This document shows positions 13,031-26,879 of a DNA stretch of 64,000 bases, in pieces (position 1 is the stretch's first letter; the number at the start of each line of letters is the position of its first letter). The position numbers and the translations under genes are program-made. The notes under the pieces were generated by a model. That model searched no databases, was not told the DNA's origin, and saw nothing but the letters and a program-made list of their open reading frames with translations. This DNA comes from Rhynochetos jubatus (taxonomy: Eukaryota > Chordata > Aves > Eurypygiformes > Rhynochetidae), in the NCBI GenBank assembly GCA_027574665.1, contig CM050648.1, positions 141,856,175 through 141,920,174 of the forward strand. The letters are read 5' to 3'.

Positions 13031-15313
13031 AAATTGAAATCTTAAAAGCTTGGGTTTTGGACTGGCTCTTTTCCTCATATGAATACAGAACCAGTTTTAT
13101 CTTCTGAGATGAACAAAAATAATCCCTGCTGAGGAGGACAATGCCCATTCTTATGGTTGAAATTTTTAGCTCCTGAGAAGGTACACGTTCAGATTCTTAT
13201 ACACATATTCTGTTGTTAACGTTTGTGGTTAACCAGTGGAAAATATTAAAAACGAGGAAGTCTTTCAACCAGGGCCTTGAAAATGTTCCTAATACTTCAG
13301 TATGCAGCTTTATCTACCTTACACATTCTTGGGAGAGCTAGAGGGCAAACAGTGGCCTGATAACACAGACCAACGGTACTTTTACTGTATCAGTGAAGAT
13401 CCTGCACTGTCCTGACATTCTTAAAATGTACAAGTCTGATGTTTGACATTTTACAAGTACTAGATTTTACTTGTGTTGGAGTCAAATCTAGAATGCACTG
13501 AAGTATATAGAAAATGTATACATTTCTGAGCGGCGGCGTGGACTGGTTTTATGCTGTCTCCGAACATTTGAGGAACTTGTGTTTCATTTCTGTCGAAGCT
13601 AACACTTCCCTTTCGGTACCAATCTGGCAGTTAGTGTGCCGGAGTCTGTACAAGAGCCTTACTGACAAGGAAGGGCTGGCAGCACGGAGAACGCAGCCCC
13701 TTCTCCCCGGGGTGGGAACTCCCGCAGACACGCTGGTGGTGAACACACGAGACTAGGCTGGGGCAGATTTTGTTGCTGCTGCTGACGCTTTTGCTACGAA
13801 TAAATTGTTGATGGTAGTTTCTTGTGCCTTCAAATCAGAGATTAAAAAATAAGAATGATAAAATCAGGCAAGATCTGCCTAAGCAGCTTCTTCATATTTT
13901 TATGTGATCAAAGTAAAACAGGCAAAGATCATGAACCATTTGGATCTTTGTGTACGAGCTGTGAAGTGTTTCACAGTGGCATTCTGTTTCACCTGCAATG
14001 TTGTATTCCTGCAATATTTTTAAATTGTTATGAATGTTCGTATTTCTGAACTGAACAAACATTAGCCAGTGTTAATGTAAATACAATATTTGTTAATATT
14101 TTCCAATTGTCATAGGTATTTCTGTATATTATGCTTTATTTTTGTACATTTTTTCAAAGAAGCTTTGTGCCAAAATGGCATTTCCTCAAGTTATTGTATT
14201 TATGACATATTTAATGTTTGTGTTATTTAATGACTCCTCTGGCATCTATCTATGAAATGCTTGTGTTCTTTAAAGTAATTCATGCAACACTGGAGATTGT
14301 TTTGTGGAAAAATGTGAAATTCTGCGTTGATGGTAACTAACAAACTGTGTTTTTCTATTTTCACATGCATCTCAGAGATCAAACTCTCTAAAGTATCAAG
14401 GAGAGATCTGCAAAGTGCCGAATATGTGTAACTTTGCTGAAAATCAAACTTTCCATTACTAAAAAACCAGCAGCAGGTGTTGCTCGTAACAGCCCCAGTC
14501 AGCCAGAACGTTGTTGATTAATCTCTGAAGACACGTATGCAAACTGCCCCAACCTCAACATTTTCATAGTTTAAATGTAAAACACTGATTAATGATAGCA
14601 GTGAATTTAGAAGAAACCAAAGATACAGACTTTTGAACTGATTGAAATAGATGCAAATTAGATATTCACCTTGACGAATTTTGAAATCTCTGTAATGATG
14701 TTTCACCTCTGATAAAAAGTGAACGTCTTTAGAGCAACCAGTATTGGAGTCCAGTGCTGTAGGTGCAGGGGACAGGGACTAGCAGGGTCCAATGCAACAT
14801 CTGTAGTTCTTTTGCTTCACCTAATTTACATGCTGTTCTGTATTACTATATCGCTATGCATCTTCTTTTAATTAAATCCTTGGAGCTTCTTTGTTCAGAT
14901 GCACTCTGAAATAAAAGCCTTAGGGGTGGCAAAGCCCTGTGCAGCCTGATCTAATGTTGAAGATATAACCTAGATGATTTCCACAGTGCTTTCTAAGCTA
15001 AAATATCCTGTCACAGATTACTGAAGGGATTAAGGGCCAGGTACCAAGCAGTGTATCCACATGGGAAAACTACAAATCCTGACTTCTTTGGATAAACAGA
15101 AAAGCAGCTTTACATCTGAGTGAGGACATCAAGAAGTGCTATTTCCATGTTGTTAAAACATCCTATCAGATAAACCGACTGTTTCTCACATGATAGATGG
15201 AAGCATGCAATCTCTTTTGTCACACAGTGTCTGACTATGCCATATGGCAAAGGAAGGGTCTCAGCGCTGGGACACTTGCTAGAGACACAGCAAAGGACAC
15301 TACTCAGGTCACA
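13031..15313. other. GPR132 3' flank with AU-rich, 3'UTR-like block
   Basis: No gene is supported. From about 13850 to 14450 the + strand is strongly T/A-rich with repeated ATTTA-type motifs (for example TTGTATTTATGACATATTTA) and looks like the 3'UTR of a short-lived mRNA. AATAAA lies at 14910-14915. This could be a long alternative 3'UTR of GPR132. Short open frames, such as the 80-codon one at 13514, resemble nothing known to me. Confidence 0.4.
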
Positions 15314-15690
15314 GAGTCACACAGATTCACAGAGTGGTACGGGTTGGAAGGGACCTCTAGAGATCATCTAATCCAACCCCCTGCCAGAGCAGGATCCCCT
15401 AGAGCAGATCACACAGGAACAAGTCCAGGCGGCTCTGGAAAGTCTCCAGGGAAGCAGACTTCCCCATCTCTCTGGGCAGCCTGTCCCAGGGCTCTGTCAC
15501 CCTCACACTGAAGAAGGGTTTCCTCATGTTCAGGTTGAACTTTCTGTTTTCCAGTTTATGGCCACTGCGCCCAGTCCTGTCACTGGACATCACAGAGAAG
15601 AGCCTCCTGACACCCACCCTTGAGATACTGATAAGCATTGATAAGATCCCCCTCAGCCTCCTCTTCTCCAAGCTGAACAGACCCCAGGTC
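15314..15690 (-). repeat. CR1 LINE fragment, 3' end, minus orientation
   Basis: The left edge carries the reversed CR1 3' terminus (repeated TCACAGA-like octamers, then GGTTGGAAGGGACCTCTAGA) and continues through the usual CR1 3' sequence, ending near the phrase for 'CTTGGAGAAGAGGAGG' read in reverse. It is 5'-truncated with no usable ORF. The divergence from the expected terminal repeats suggests an old copy. Confidence 0.9.
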
Positions 15691-18600
15691 TGAAGGGTGG
15701 ATCAAATACGGATCTTTCCGTCCCTTCCTCGAGCAGGGACAGTACCCATGAGCCTGCAGGGACTGCTTGGTGCTGTGAAGAAAGGTTCACCTGCTACATC
15801 AGATCTGCAGTTCTCAGCCCACCAACTGCCACCGAACTTCTTCAACTAAGCTTAAGCTGTAAGATGGCCTGGGGAGAGTACAAAACCAAACCTAGGCCGA
15901 TCTTCCCAATGTGATCTTTAGACAGCCAAGTCTCCACACGTATGGCTTAGAGCGTCTAGGTCACTCACCAGTGTCACTGGGGTGAGATTTGAAAATTTCA
16001 CCCTCTTTTGTACTCAGTTTTTACTCAGGTGTAACTTCCATAATTTGATTTAAAGAAGAGTGGGCTACTTAATAAATAAAACATGTCTTTATTTTTACGT
16101 GTCTTAGACGTTCACGACGTACCTGGGACATAAGTAGATTGCTGATTATTTTAGGTATGACCGTGAAGCATGAAGTGAATAATTTCTGGCTCTGAACTAG
16201 AGCTGGCCAAACTAGTTTTTGCAGACAATATATCTGATTGGTTTTGTTTATTCAGCAATTTTATTTCTAAATACTGTATTTGCTAAGTCACTGTTTGTGG
16301 TAACTCACTTATAAAACTCCATTCCTGTCTAAGAAATGCTTTCATGTTCACTATTAAATTTTACTTCAAAAGGGGATCCCATCAAAGAGATGCAATCAGT
16401 TTTTGGTACGCAGGGAAGCATACAGGTGGCAGCATCCCCAAAAGCTGGATCTCCCAGTATGTCTTCTGCAACTAGTGTCTAGAGACGTGGACACTTCCCA
16501 GTCCTCTCCATCTCTTCCAGTGCCTCCTGGGGTGGTTTGCATCCCACTTTCCCCTGCACAATTAACCTCTGTACAGGAGAGGGCGCTTCTCACGCTCTGT
16601 TTGCACCAGGGATGCCGCATGACGCGCAACCTACAAGTGAAAGCAATGTGAACCATAAAAAGAGAAATCTGTTATCCCAGAGTAAACTAATACTAATATC
16701 CTGGTAATAGATGTTAGTTGCTTCCCTCGGGAACAATTGTTAGGAAAGAGTAGGACTCTCAGTTCATTATGTCTCACCATCTGAATTACAACTCAGATCA
16801 CTTGTAACTTCTAGGGGTTTACTCTTTCACTCCGTCCTGTAATGCTCAGAGATAAAGAAGCCAAAACCAGCCTTGCAGACAGATGGAAAGTCTGCCGAGG
16901 AGAGATGATAAGCTATGTGGTAAGAATTTCACAGAACATGACATGAATGTCATCTACACGAGCAACCTCAAAATAAGCCTTCTCAGTACGCCATGAAACG
17001 ATCCATCCTGTTTGGCAGCCTCAATCCGTGACAGGGCCCACACAGTTCAGCCCATGATCACAAAGCATCCCCTGTATGTTCAAAGGTCTGTCTTGAAATA
17101 TCTTCTCAAGGGAGATGAAGAATCAAAGAGAAGAGAAATACTGTGGGAAAAGGGTGTTGTACGATGTACAAAGTCCTGAAAAGCCTTGTAAACCTAAAGT
17201 CGCAGATGTTCTGAGCAAGTATGCAAATGCATGAGTGTTCAGAAAGCTACTTAGAAATGCATCAGCCTGTATCACAGTTCCCCATCTGTAAAATGGGACA
17301 CTTCTTCCCTTAAGCAATGTCTGTCTTCTCGGTTTAAAATACAAGCCCTAGCAGGAGATACTAGAAAGAGCAAGCAGGTGTGTCATATGCACACACAGAG
17401 CTTACTGCAACGGAGCACTGAACGGCGTGGAGGGAAATGTGAGGTACTAAAGCACAAATACTAACAAGTCAGCACTTTCAGGGTCAGATTCCTTTATTTG
17501 CTTCTATTTATGCTAGGGCATCAGAAAAATTAAATGCAGACTTTCATTTTAGCTTTGGGTCTCCTTCTGATGGCGTGGGCACTAGACCCTTGGAGACTTC
17601 ACTTGGATATTTTGGCTTTTGGAAGTGTTTTGCTGCTTCCAAAAGGTAACACCAATCCAAAGAGTTGACTTCCAGGCTGGAAACACTCAGGGCCAAGCGC
17701 TCACAAGGCTTGTAGTACCTCTCTGCGTACAGGACTGAAAACAATCGGTAATGCTAATAGCATTTGCTGTTGCAACTTGTGTACACAGTAGGCCACCAGT
17801 AACCATCTCTGAAATCCTTAGTGCTTTGAGATCTACCCATGTGGACAGTGCCTCCCAAGCTCTTCCCTTCTGGCACTATTTTCGTGGGGTGGGAAGCACT
17901 TTCTTGGCACCAGATTTCTAGAATGGGTCTTTGACAGTGTAAGCCTAATACACTCGAGGAAACAACACAATTACTTACCTACTTGATTAAAATTTAGGGG
18001 TGTTTTGCTGTTCTTCAATATAGTTGAGAAGACTGGGCTCACAGTACCCACTACACGTAGTTTTTATTATTGTGTATTTGACATTTATAGGTGACTTGAC
18101 AGTATGTCGGGTAAAGGACATGATAAGGCATTACAAAAATTATGCCATTTTCTATTTAGCTGCATGTACGGTTCCTGTCTACCTCTAATTCTTTTGTTCA
18201 CATCTTTCCTAGACAAAATAAGGCTTATGAAAATGGATAGTCCATAGCTTTTGATGGAATGGTGCACTTGAAGTAAGAGCTGTGTCCCAAAGACAACAAA
18301 TGTACAAGGCTCAAACTAAACTCAGAACTGGATGTGGCAATGTGCAAAAAGGAAGAAAAAAGTACATTGAATAACAAGGAAACTCAGGCATATGACTGAC
18401 TACTTGCTTTCTTGACTGCTACTGTGGGAATGGCCCATCACTAGAGACAGGAGATTCTAGACAGGCCAAGTACAAATCTGAAGTTTCTACCAGGCACAAG
18501 AAAAAGGGGGTGAATGGGGAACTTCCTTTGCACACAGGGGTGTGAAAGAGATACAGCGAGACTGCAGTGCAATAATAGAAAAGATTAGATGGAAAACAAA

Positions 18601-20652
18601 AGCTCAGCAGGAAACTTCAGTACTCCACAAAAGCAGAAACCAAAGTTTTGTGTGATTTTATAACTCAGCAAGGGGCTTTCCCTAATGAGAGGCTGAGTGG
18701 ACCCTGCCTGCTTTATTCAAGAATGAGTCACTCCCGCTTCTGACCAGAACTGTTCCGCTCTCATGAGAGGGAAGAAGATGGAAATATTAAATATTTGTCT
18801 TTTTGTTTTCTTAGCATTCAGTTTCAGACACTAGAGCCATTTCTTAGCCAAATTTCAAGATGAGAAACAACACCATACAAGGAAAAAGTCCAGATTTCCA
18901 CACACACACACACACACACCCCCCCCCCAGAGATACTGAAAACCATTACAAATAAATCAACATGAAGTTAAAACAAAATGGTGAAACCAGCTCTCCTGCC
19001 TGAAGGCTGTGGAAAACTGAATGTGAATCTGAGCTATTTTTGCCGGCATACAGTTTCGGATCCTAATAACGTCAAACCTCCAGAACTTGAGAGACATTTT
19101 TCTTTGGTTTTTTTATGTAGAAACGTAGCTTGGACATATTCTTCCATGATGTAAAACAATATTAATGTATAATCCTGACTCGTCCATGTTTCAATATCAT
19201 ATGTCTAACTGACTAGCATGAAGAAAAGCTTTTATGAAAGCGATGTATCATCAAATATGCAACACATCAGTCAACTCCGGGTTGTGAGTTTGCCGCCTCC
19301 ATTCTGAACCACACAGCACAAGTTTCATTTCAGAAATGACACTGAGAGGTTAATTCCTCTTTTCTATGCTTCCAGTTTTTGTTCGTGCATAAATTTGTGT
19401 TCTCCAGAGTAACTCAAGCCCTGATCCCTTTTAAGTCACGGGATAGTTTTTCCAGAAGTTTGATGTAGTCACAAGAGGGCACCAGACTCTCGCCTATTTC
19501 TCCTGATGGCCATGGTGGACTTCACAGCGAAAAGAAAAAAAACTTTAAAAATAATGTGTCTTATAGCTCTTAATTTCACAGCCTGTAATCATCAGTTTGT
19601 AAGACTTCGTTCTGGTAGGTCAGTCTGTACAGATAGCTGTTGAAGCAGACACAAGATGGGGTTATAATGTTTACCCAGCTATGGCAGAAAAACACAACCT
19701 TTTTCAAAAGGTGGCTACAAATAGGCAGAAAACCGAGAAGCGGAAAAAAAACAGAACTGAAAACAAGCAAGAAAAATCATGGGGAAAGAGAGTCGATTCC
19801 CTTTCACCACACAACAAAAAATGGAGGAGGATGGAACTCGTCAGGATACGTCGTCCATGATTCCATGGAGAGGATGTAAGTGGCAGGAGGCAAACACACC
19901 ATCTAAGGCATTCAGTGAGCCAGCCCCTGCGGTATCCAAACACCCAACAAATCCTAAACAACTCTTTCAGGAGCACCACTCTGCTTCCCTGCCAGGGCAA
20001 ACCATTCCACACCATCCTGCACCGCTGCTCACTGCAGCTCCGATGAGTTTATCCCAACTCTATTGGCATTTGGTGCTATTTGTTAGTCACATTAAGTAAG
20101 GTCAATTAAAATTTTATTATTCTGTTAACATTAGACATGTTGAAATGATTGCTGGGAAACCACTGGCTACAGACAGAGCACCAGGAGACACGAGTTAACG
20201 TTCCTTTATTGCTACAAAAGTGAAAGCTGCCATTCCCATGAAGGCACAGGACCGGAGCAGCAAACAAGACTAGCTCAGAGCCTGTTATCTGTGTTCATAC
20301 TCATGCTTCTAGCAGGGTTAACCATTTAACCAGATAAGGCAGACAGGCATTAGCAATCATTCTCTAAGGAAAAAATAGGGAAAAAATACATTTTTAATGT
20401 GTTTTTTCATGCCCTAGCTTACCCACTTCTTATGCTCATTTTTGGATACCCTTGCTAAACCCTAATTTCTATGTTCCTACTATAATTTATCACACATTTG
20501 TTCTTACAGACTGTAGTTCAGATAAGTCACCATCAAATTAACATCATCAATAATTTGTGGATACAGTACGTTTTCCAGTTTAACCTATCAATTCACCAGA
20601 CTCTAAAAATTTGGAAACAATCCAAACACTCCAACAAGCCACCACAGCCCTC
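15691..20652. other. Intergenic, no gene seen
   Basis: Apart from the microsatellite at 18899-18928 I see no supported feature. Frames are short and scattered over both strands. No CpG-rich promoter-like segment or recognisable coding exon is visible. Confidence 0.6.
18899..18928. repeat. (CA)n microsatellite followed by a C run
   Basis: About ten CA units run directly into a tract of about ten C residues (18919-18928). It is a typical polymorphic dinucleotide repeat with a compound edge. Confidence 0.95.
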
Positions 20653-21058
20653 GTCTATTCTTCAGGCTGAGAGAGTTGGGCTTGTGCAGCCTGGAGAAGA
20701 GAAGGCTCCGGGGAGACCTTATAGCACCTTCCAGTACCTGAAGGGGGCCTGCAACGAAGCTGGGGGGGAGCTTTTTACAAGGGCCTGTATTGACAGGACA
20801 AGGGGTAACGGGTTTAAACTGAAAGTGGGGAGATTTAGATTGGATATCAGGAAGAAATTCTTCATGGAGAGGGTGGGGAGGCACTGGAACAGGTTGCCCA
20901 GAGAAGCTGTGGATGCCCCATCCCTGGCAGTGTCCAAGGCCAGGCTGGATGAGGCTTGGAGCAACCTGGTCTAGAGGAGGGTGTCCCTGCCCATGGCAGG
21001 GGGTTGGAACTGGATGGGCTTTAAGGTTCCTTCCAACCCAAACCATTCTATGATTCTA
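20653..21058 (+). repeat. CR1 LINE fragment, 3' end, plus orientation
   Basis: It begins at the common truncation zone (GGCTGAGAGAGTTGGGCTTG) and contains the C-terminal ORF2 remnant and 3'UTR. It ends with CCAACCCAAACCATTCTATG ATTCTA, the diagnostic avian CR1 3' end. Of the CR1 copies here this is among the best preserved, yet it is only about 0.4 kb and non-autonomous. Confidence 0.93.
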
Positions 21059-24000
21059 CTCTTCAAGGAGCACAGTCAATTTGACATGCAGATAAAGCAT
21101 TCACTTCTATACCAGCATATTTCTCTGATGGATGCTTAATTTTGTTCTCCTTGTTGTTAATGATGGGTCTAAGGAAAATCACATTTCGCTAATGTTGTCA
21201 ACGGCCTGTTACTAAAGTCTGAACCACTAGTATTAAGTTTCCGCGTGAAACTCAGTGTCCCTATTTTTCTACTTTTTTTCCCCTGGTTTTCACAGTCCCA
21301 ATGCTTAACTTTAAGATAAACTAAGACATAAACAACTGACCTACATATTCTTAAAAGTTTTGTTAGCTATAACTGTGCTTTTGAATTATAACTCTCCAGT
21401 TTGCCACTACTGCAGAAATTAGTTTCCCACTGGTACTGTAGTTTTCACGGACACAACTTCTCCAAACAGCACAGTGACTTCCAAAAGGCTGGTGGCAAGA
21501 GCAGAACACTGTAATATTCAAAGATGCAGAACAGCAAAGGTGTAAGCCTCAAATCTGGCCTAAAAGATCTGAGAGCCACACTCTAATGTATGTTCAAGGA
21601 TATACGAAAAAGGAATTATTCATTAACTTCTTCAGCTTACAACCGCTTCAGGCTAGTCTGTTGTTACAGGGTCTGCAGTTTTCAAAGGAAGGTAGAGCTG
21701 GTGGGGGAAAAAAGATCGTCACATGCACAGCACCAAAGACATTCATCAGAAATTGACTGACTCCCAAGATGAAAATATGGTACTTAGCTTGCTGCAAAGA
21801 AAGGAATACCTTGTGTAGTGACAGGCTTCACATGTTTTTTGAGCTTGTGGGTGCTATTTAATAGTAGATGCTTAGTTGCTATAGCAACTGTCATACCCTA
21901 TGGTATTTTTGCTTAGATATGGAACACTTATTTTAAGCAGCACCAGACAACAACTTGGCATTCAAGTGTCCAAAATGTATGTTTAAAGAAAACCCCTGTT
22001 ATGAAGAAAGTAGGTGTGTTCCTCTAGCTATTAGGAAAACTTTATAGCACAACACTTTTGCAACTACAAAACAATCTTGTCCCTTACAAACACAAAACAG
22101 AACTACCGCGATGATCCAGAAGAGGGCTTAGAAGCCTTAAAATAAAACCCCAAACAACATTCAGCACTTTAAAATCCATCTTTGCCGACTGCTGCTGCAT
22201 AATTTGAAGACTTTTTCTGTTTGGTACAGTGCACGGTGCTTTGCCAACAGAGGTTTCTAGCGTAGTTTTAGCATCTCGCTAGGTGGGGCTTTGAAAGTCT
22301 TAACTTCATATCATCTGGGCTTTGTGCCTGCCACAGATGTCCACTACTGACACAAAGCCACATTCTGGCTGTGGGCCCCTGCCTGCCGGTGCGCATACAC
22401 ATCATCTGTGGTTTCAGGGCTGGAATTTCTCAAGTGTGCTTTGTAGCCCCTTTGGCTTCTGCAGTTTTCCCTATCACCTGCCTGTCACGGAGAACACTTC
22501 CTCTGAATTGGCTGGCAACTGTGAATCTTGTCTTTTAATATTATTTTGTCATGTGCTGGTGGTAGAGGAGCATAAACAAATATTGCAATATGAGGGCACT
22601 CTTCCTTTCAGGTCCTTTCCACCGTAAGAGGAAACTAACGGTCAGTAACTTCTACCACTGTCTGTGAAGGGTCCTTCACCCCAACACAACCACTTTAGCC
22701 AAGCAGGCTGAAAGAGTTTACAGACTAGTGCAAGCCTAACAGCTTCCCTGTGTCCTGTTTCCACTGTATTTCCAGAGGTCAAAACACATTAATACCTCTT
22801 CTTACCATTTATTATAGATTCCATAAAGTTACTAGCTGACCTGGATAAACACAGTGGTGCTGGGTTTAATGCATAAGGTTTCTGAGTCTGAACAAGTTCT
22901 TTTTAGCTCATTCTTTGCTTGTTTCTTAGCTCATGTCATCCCTAATCCCGTTGGCCTCCTGATAGATAGATCAGATACCCACAGCTATAAAACCTAAGGC
23001 CTGAGGCTGGTGGCCTGGGGCCAACAGATTTCTGCCTAGGGACAGATTTGCTTTGCCACTGCTGTACTGACAGCCCCATACCCTCCCGCCCATCACCCGT
23101 CAACTACTGCTCTTCAGCTCTTCGCCAGCACAAACACCCACCTGAGCCAATACAGCCAGCCAGTTGCTGCCATATTCAGACATGTATTAGCTGGTGCATG
23201 GATTAGTTGGTGTGATGAGTGCTCTGACTATGCTACTCTCCTTTTGGAAGCCGCTAACATTTGATGTCAGCATCATTATCAAGCAACATCAAGCTGCAGT
23301 TAGCTCACAAATGTTCACTCACTTACTGTGGATGCTTTGGTTTGTTTTACAGGCACTGGGTGCCCGCTGTTCTTTGTCCAACCCTCTCCTAGAGGCGCAG
23401 AGCAGGGAAGGAGAAGCTTACCCTCACTAACGGCTGAGCAGCCACCTTTGGTGGCCCACACATTAACGTACTAGAACGCTACAAAAACACTTTCTCTTAA
23501 ATTCAGTGCGCTGTGGCTGCAGACCGCACGCAATGAAGTTACATCCTGTACCTGGCTTACAGGGCCCAGCTGAGCTACTACACCAGGCTTAGTTCTTAGG
23601 GAACAGCCACATTTAATTACCCTCCTTAGCTTTTCTTCCATCTGCTCCTGGATTTTTTAGGCTAGCTCTGCTGCAGGAATGTGCATGTCTGCAGAAGCAC
23701 TCAGGACTGTTTCATAATGCTGCCTATCTCAGAGGTGATCAGAGTTTGCCAGGTTGGGCTTAAAGGAAACAGTACATTGTGAGTGGGCCTCTTGCCCTAC
23801 TCTGGAGCCAAATTAAAAAAGACAAACATATCTTAAAGGCTTTAATGAAACAGTAATTATGAGAGAAACAATACAGACTCAGAGCAAGTCCACGTTGCCT
23901 TTAGCAGGTAGAGACAAGCAAGCTCTGTCCCTATTCTGAACCGGCAGGATCACAGCCAAAACTCCCCCAAAACTCAGGCAGTCCTGCCGGTATCGCACAG

Positions 24001-26850
24001 AGCTTAATCTAACACACCTCATCTTCCAACAAGACTCACTAGCCAGAGCACAGCACTGCATTGACGACAGCTCACGGCTTCCAGCTCAGGGCTTGAGTCA
24101 TGTCTGGTTGGCTCCAAGCGCCAGCAGTGCGAGCACGCGTTTTCCTGCCTCTGCACAGCCGTGCTCTGAACTATTCGCCCAGCTACATAAACCCCAGGGC
24201 CCTCGGACCAGAGGCCGAAAACACTGCAGCCACACACAACTGCAGAGTGGAAAATGCTTCATTGTCAGCTCGGTGCTGGTGTTGAGACAGGGCTCCGTCC
24301 TATCTCGCTGAAACTAGTTGTTTCAAAGCTTAAGCAACCTCCTGACTAATTTTCCTAACCTCTTTATCTGAGGGCTTGCAAGCCACCGGTTGTGAAACAC
24401 TGCACAAAGCCTCAGACAAACACTGAGTAAGAGACAGTGCCTGTCAGAGCCCAAGAAACACTCCCTCACTCCCTCCAAGAGACCTTTCCACGAACTAGAA
24501 ATAATACCAGTGCAGGGATCCAGTGGAAAGTGAGGAATTTCACTTTGCATCTATTTCTGTTTCTTATTCACCTACATAATCTGCACTAGCCCTTCAAAAT
24601 TATTAAACTATTATTATAATTGTTTGCAATGTGGAAATGTCATGGACAGAGATTCTCCGTGCAGCTTGAAATTGCACAAATAAACTGGAAATTCTGTTGC
24701 CTTTTTTTTTTTTTCCTTTTAAAAGCACCGTTCCAGCCCTGCTCCCAGCCATTGAGTTCCAATTAACTTCTGCGGTTCTGTAAACACTGTCCAACTCTAA
24801 ACCAGCCTGCCCATCACTGTCGATGTGCAAAAGTCTGGCCAGCTCAGCAAGAGCTGAGCAGCTCTGAGAACGGAGCAGCAAAGCTCCGGAGGCATCAAGC
24901 ACAGCCCAGCACAGGCTTGCTCCAGAAGGGAAGGAAGGGGGCTGGGAGGAGGGAGGGAGGGAGTAGTGGCTGCTTTCCAACGAGCATAGCACGCAGGTCA
25001 CACCACTCGGTACCAGCCACCGCCGGAGGAAGAGGCCAGCCGGGAGAGCCTCTCTCCCGGGAGAGCAGGGATGGGGAGAGCTGCGGGGCAGGCGGCACAG
25101 CCGGAGCCCACGCGCACACGGAGCTCTCACGGATGGGAGCTAGGCCCACGCCGAGCACAAGCTACCCACTGCCCAGCCACGGGAAGGGGCTGAGGGTAGC
25201 CACTACACTCGAGACAGCCCTCCTGCTCTCGGGCAGGGGCTCCAGCTCAAATCCAGTCCCAACATGTGCTAAGGACAGAGCTGCACTCGCTCAGTGAGGT
25301 CGAGGCCAGGCCTGCTCCCGTTCAACCAGCCCGGTACCTGTTTTCACACAAAAGGGGCATCCCATTCACCCCTCTTTGGTGAACACACTTTTATAAAGGC
25401 TGCCAGTGCTTTTAAATCCCCCCAGGACTGCCACACAGCCTGAAAATTCTGCTGGGTGCCTGTGGTGACCCATCTTCCTGGCAGAGATCTGCTGAGCTGG
25501 CTTGCATCACCCTCCTCCCCATCGGCCGCGTTAGTCATTCCACCAGCAGGCAGGTTGCTCTGCCACGTCTCACCATGTGCAATGCCTCTCAAGTGTCCAG
25601 AAGCTTCGAATACATATTCTAAATCACCTTTAGATTTAAAAGTCTCCTGCCATTTCTGACCCATTCCCCCACCCCCTTTTTTCTTTTCTTTCTTCATTCC
25701 AGTTTCCCCTGTCAGGTTGCTTTGCAGACGGTTCTCTGCAGTCCGGCTCCATGCTTTGTCTCTAGAACTTCAACTTCGGCATCAGTCCTGCTGCTGCTGG
25801 CGGATTATCTCACCTGTGAAAGTTTCATGGGCTGAGATAGCTTTCTCAGTATATAAATATCTAAGAAATTAACAGTTTTTCATGTTCTTTTTAACGCTGG
25901 TGTTAAAATCTTGTTTACTGAAACCCGTAGTAGGATGCAAACCTTTAGCGCGTAGCTAAAATTTGATCACTCTTCATCGCATCGTGGTCACGATTAAATT
26001 CCTTATAACACTATTTTCGTCCTATCAGGGATTGTTTGCTTTCTAGTAAATACTTTGGACTGTGTCATTTTGCATAGGTCTCTCCAGATTTTTCCATTTT
26101 GACTTTTCAAGTTTTGTTTCTCACATGTGAGATATGAGTTTTCTCCCAAGAAAAACCACATCTTGTCATACCTCGATGAGACATAGTTTCTCAGCTTTTG
26201 AAGACCGAGTGCTGAGAACCTTTCACCATTTTTCTTTCAGTGGCTTAATCACAGAGTGATGTAGTTTTTAAGCCATCAGACATCCTCGTTTCACTGAAGA
26301 ATTTACTGGGGGGAGAACGACACACCAAACACGTCAAGATCCTCTCATTATATCTAAAAGGGAAAAAAAGCACGGGCAGAGGGGACCTGCACACCTTACT
26401 ATACAGATGACGGTCTCACTAGGAAGAGTAGTACCAGTGAAATCTTCTAGCAGTGATGCTGCAGAGAACAGCACCCACACTGCCTCGAAAGGGAAGTCCA
26501 GGGAGGCTCAAAGGCTCTTGCAGGATTTACTGTGAGGTTACCTATTTGAATTATTTGCAGTGAAACCAGAAGACAATGCCAAGCTGAACAGAGCACGAGA
26601 ACACCCCTCTCTGCGGCACTGTTTTGACTCGTATTTTTGCACCACAATGCCTTAAGCACGGTGCAAGAAACGACACGGGGAAACACTGCACTTTGTAACC
26701 TGCCTTGTCCCAAAAGCTGATCTTGCTTTCCTATAGAAATGTTGTTTCTTCACGCTTTCTCCCATCAAGCCACATCTCTGTGTTGTCTTACTGCCTTTCC
26801 TACCGAACCTCGGCCCAAGTCCAGTTGACACCCGTCCCCCCAGCCCCCCC
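21059..26850. other. Intergenic, no gene seen; GC-rich patch near 25 kb
   Basis: No coding exon is recognisable. About 24.9-25.3 kb is GC-richer than its surroundings and holds a perfect 9-bp inverted repeat (25040-25048 with 25052-25060), but it lacks the CpG density of the two promoter islands. A T run lies around 24700-24715. Confidence 0.5.
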
Positions 26851-26879
26851 CTTTCTCTATTTTCTTTCTCCCTCGCTCC

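Noticed and set aside
20498-20974. 158-codon + strand frame
   Set aside because: Most of it lies in a CR1 3' fragment; it is transposon remnant joined to random flank.
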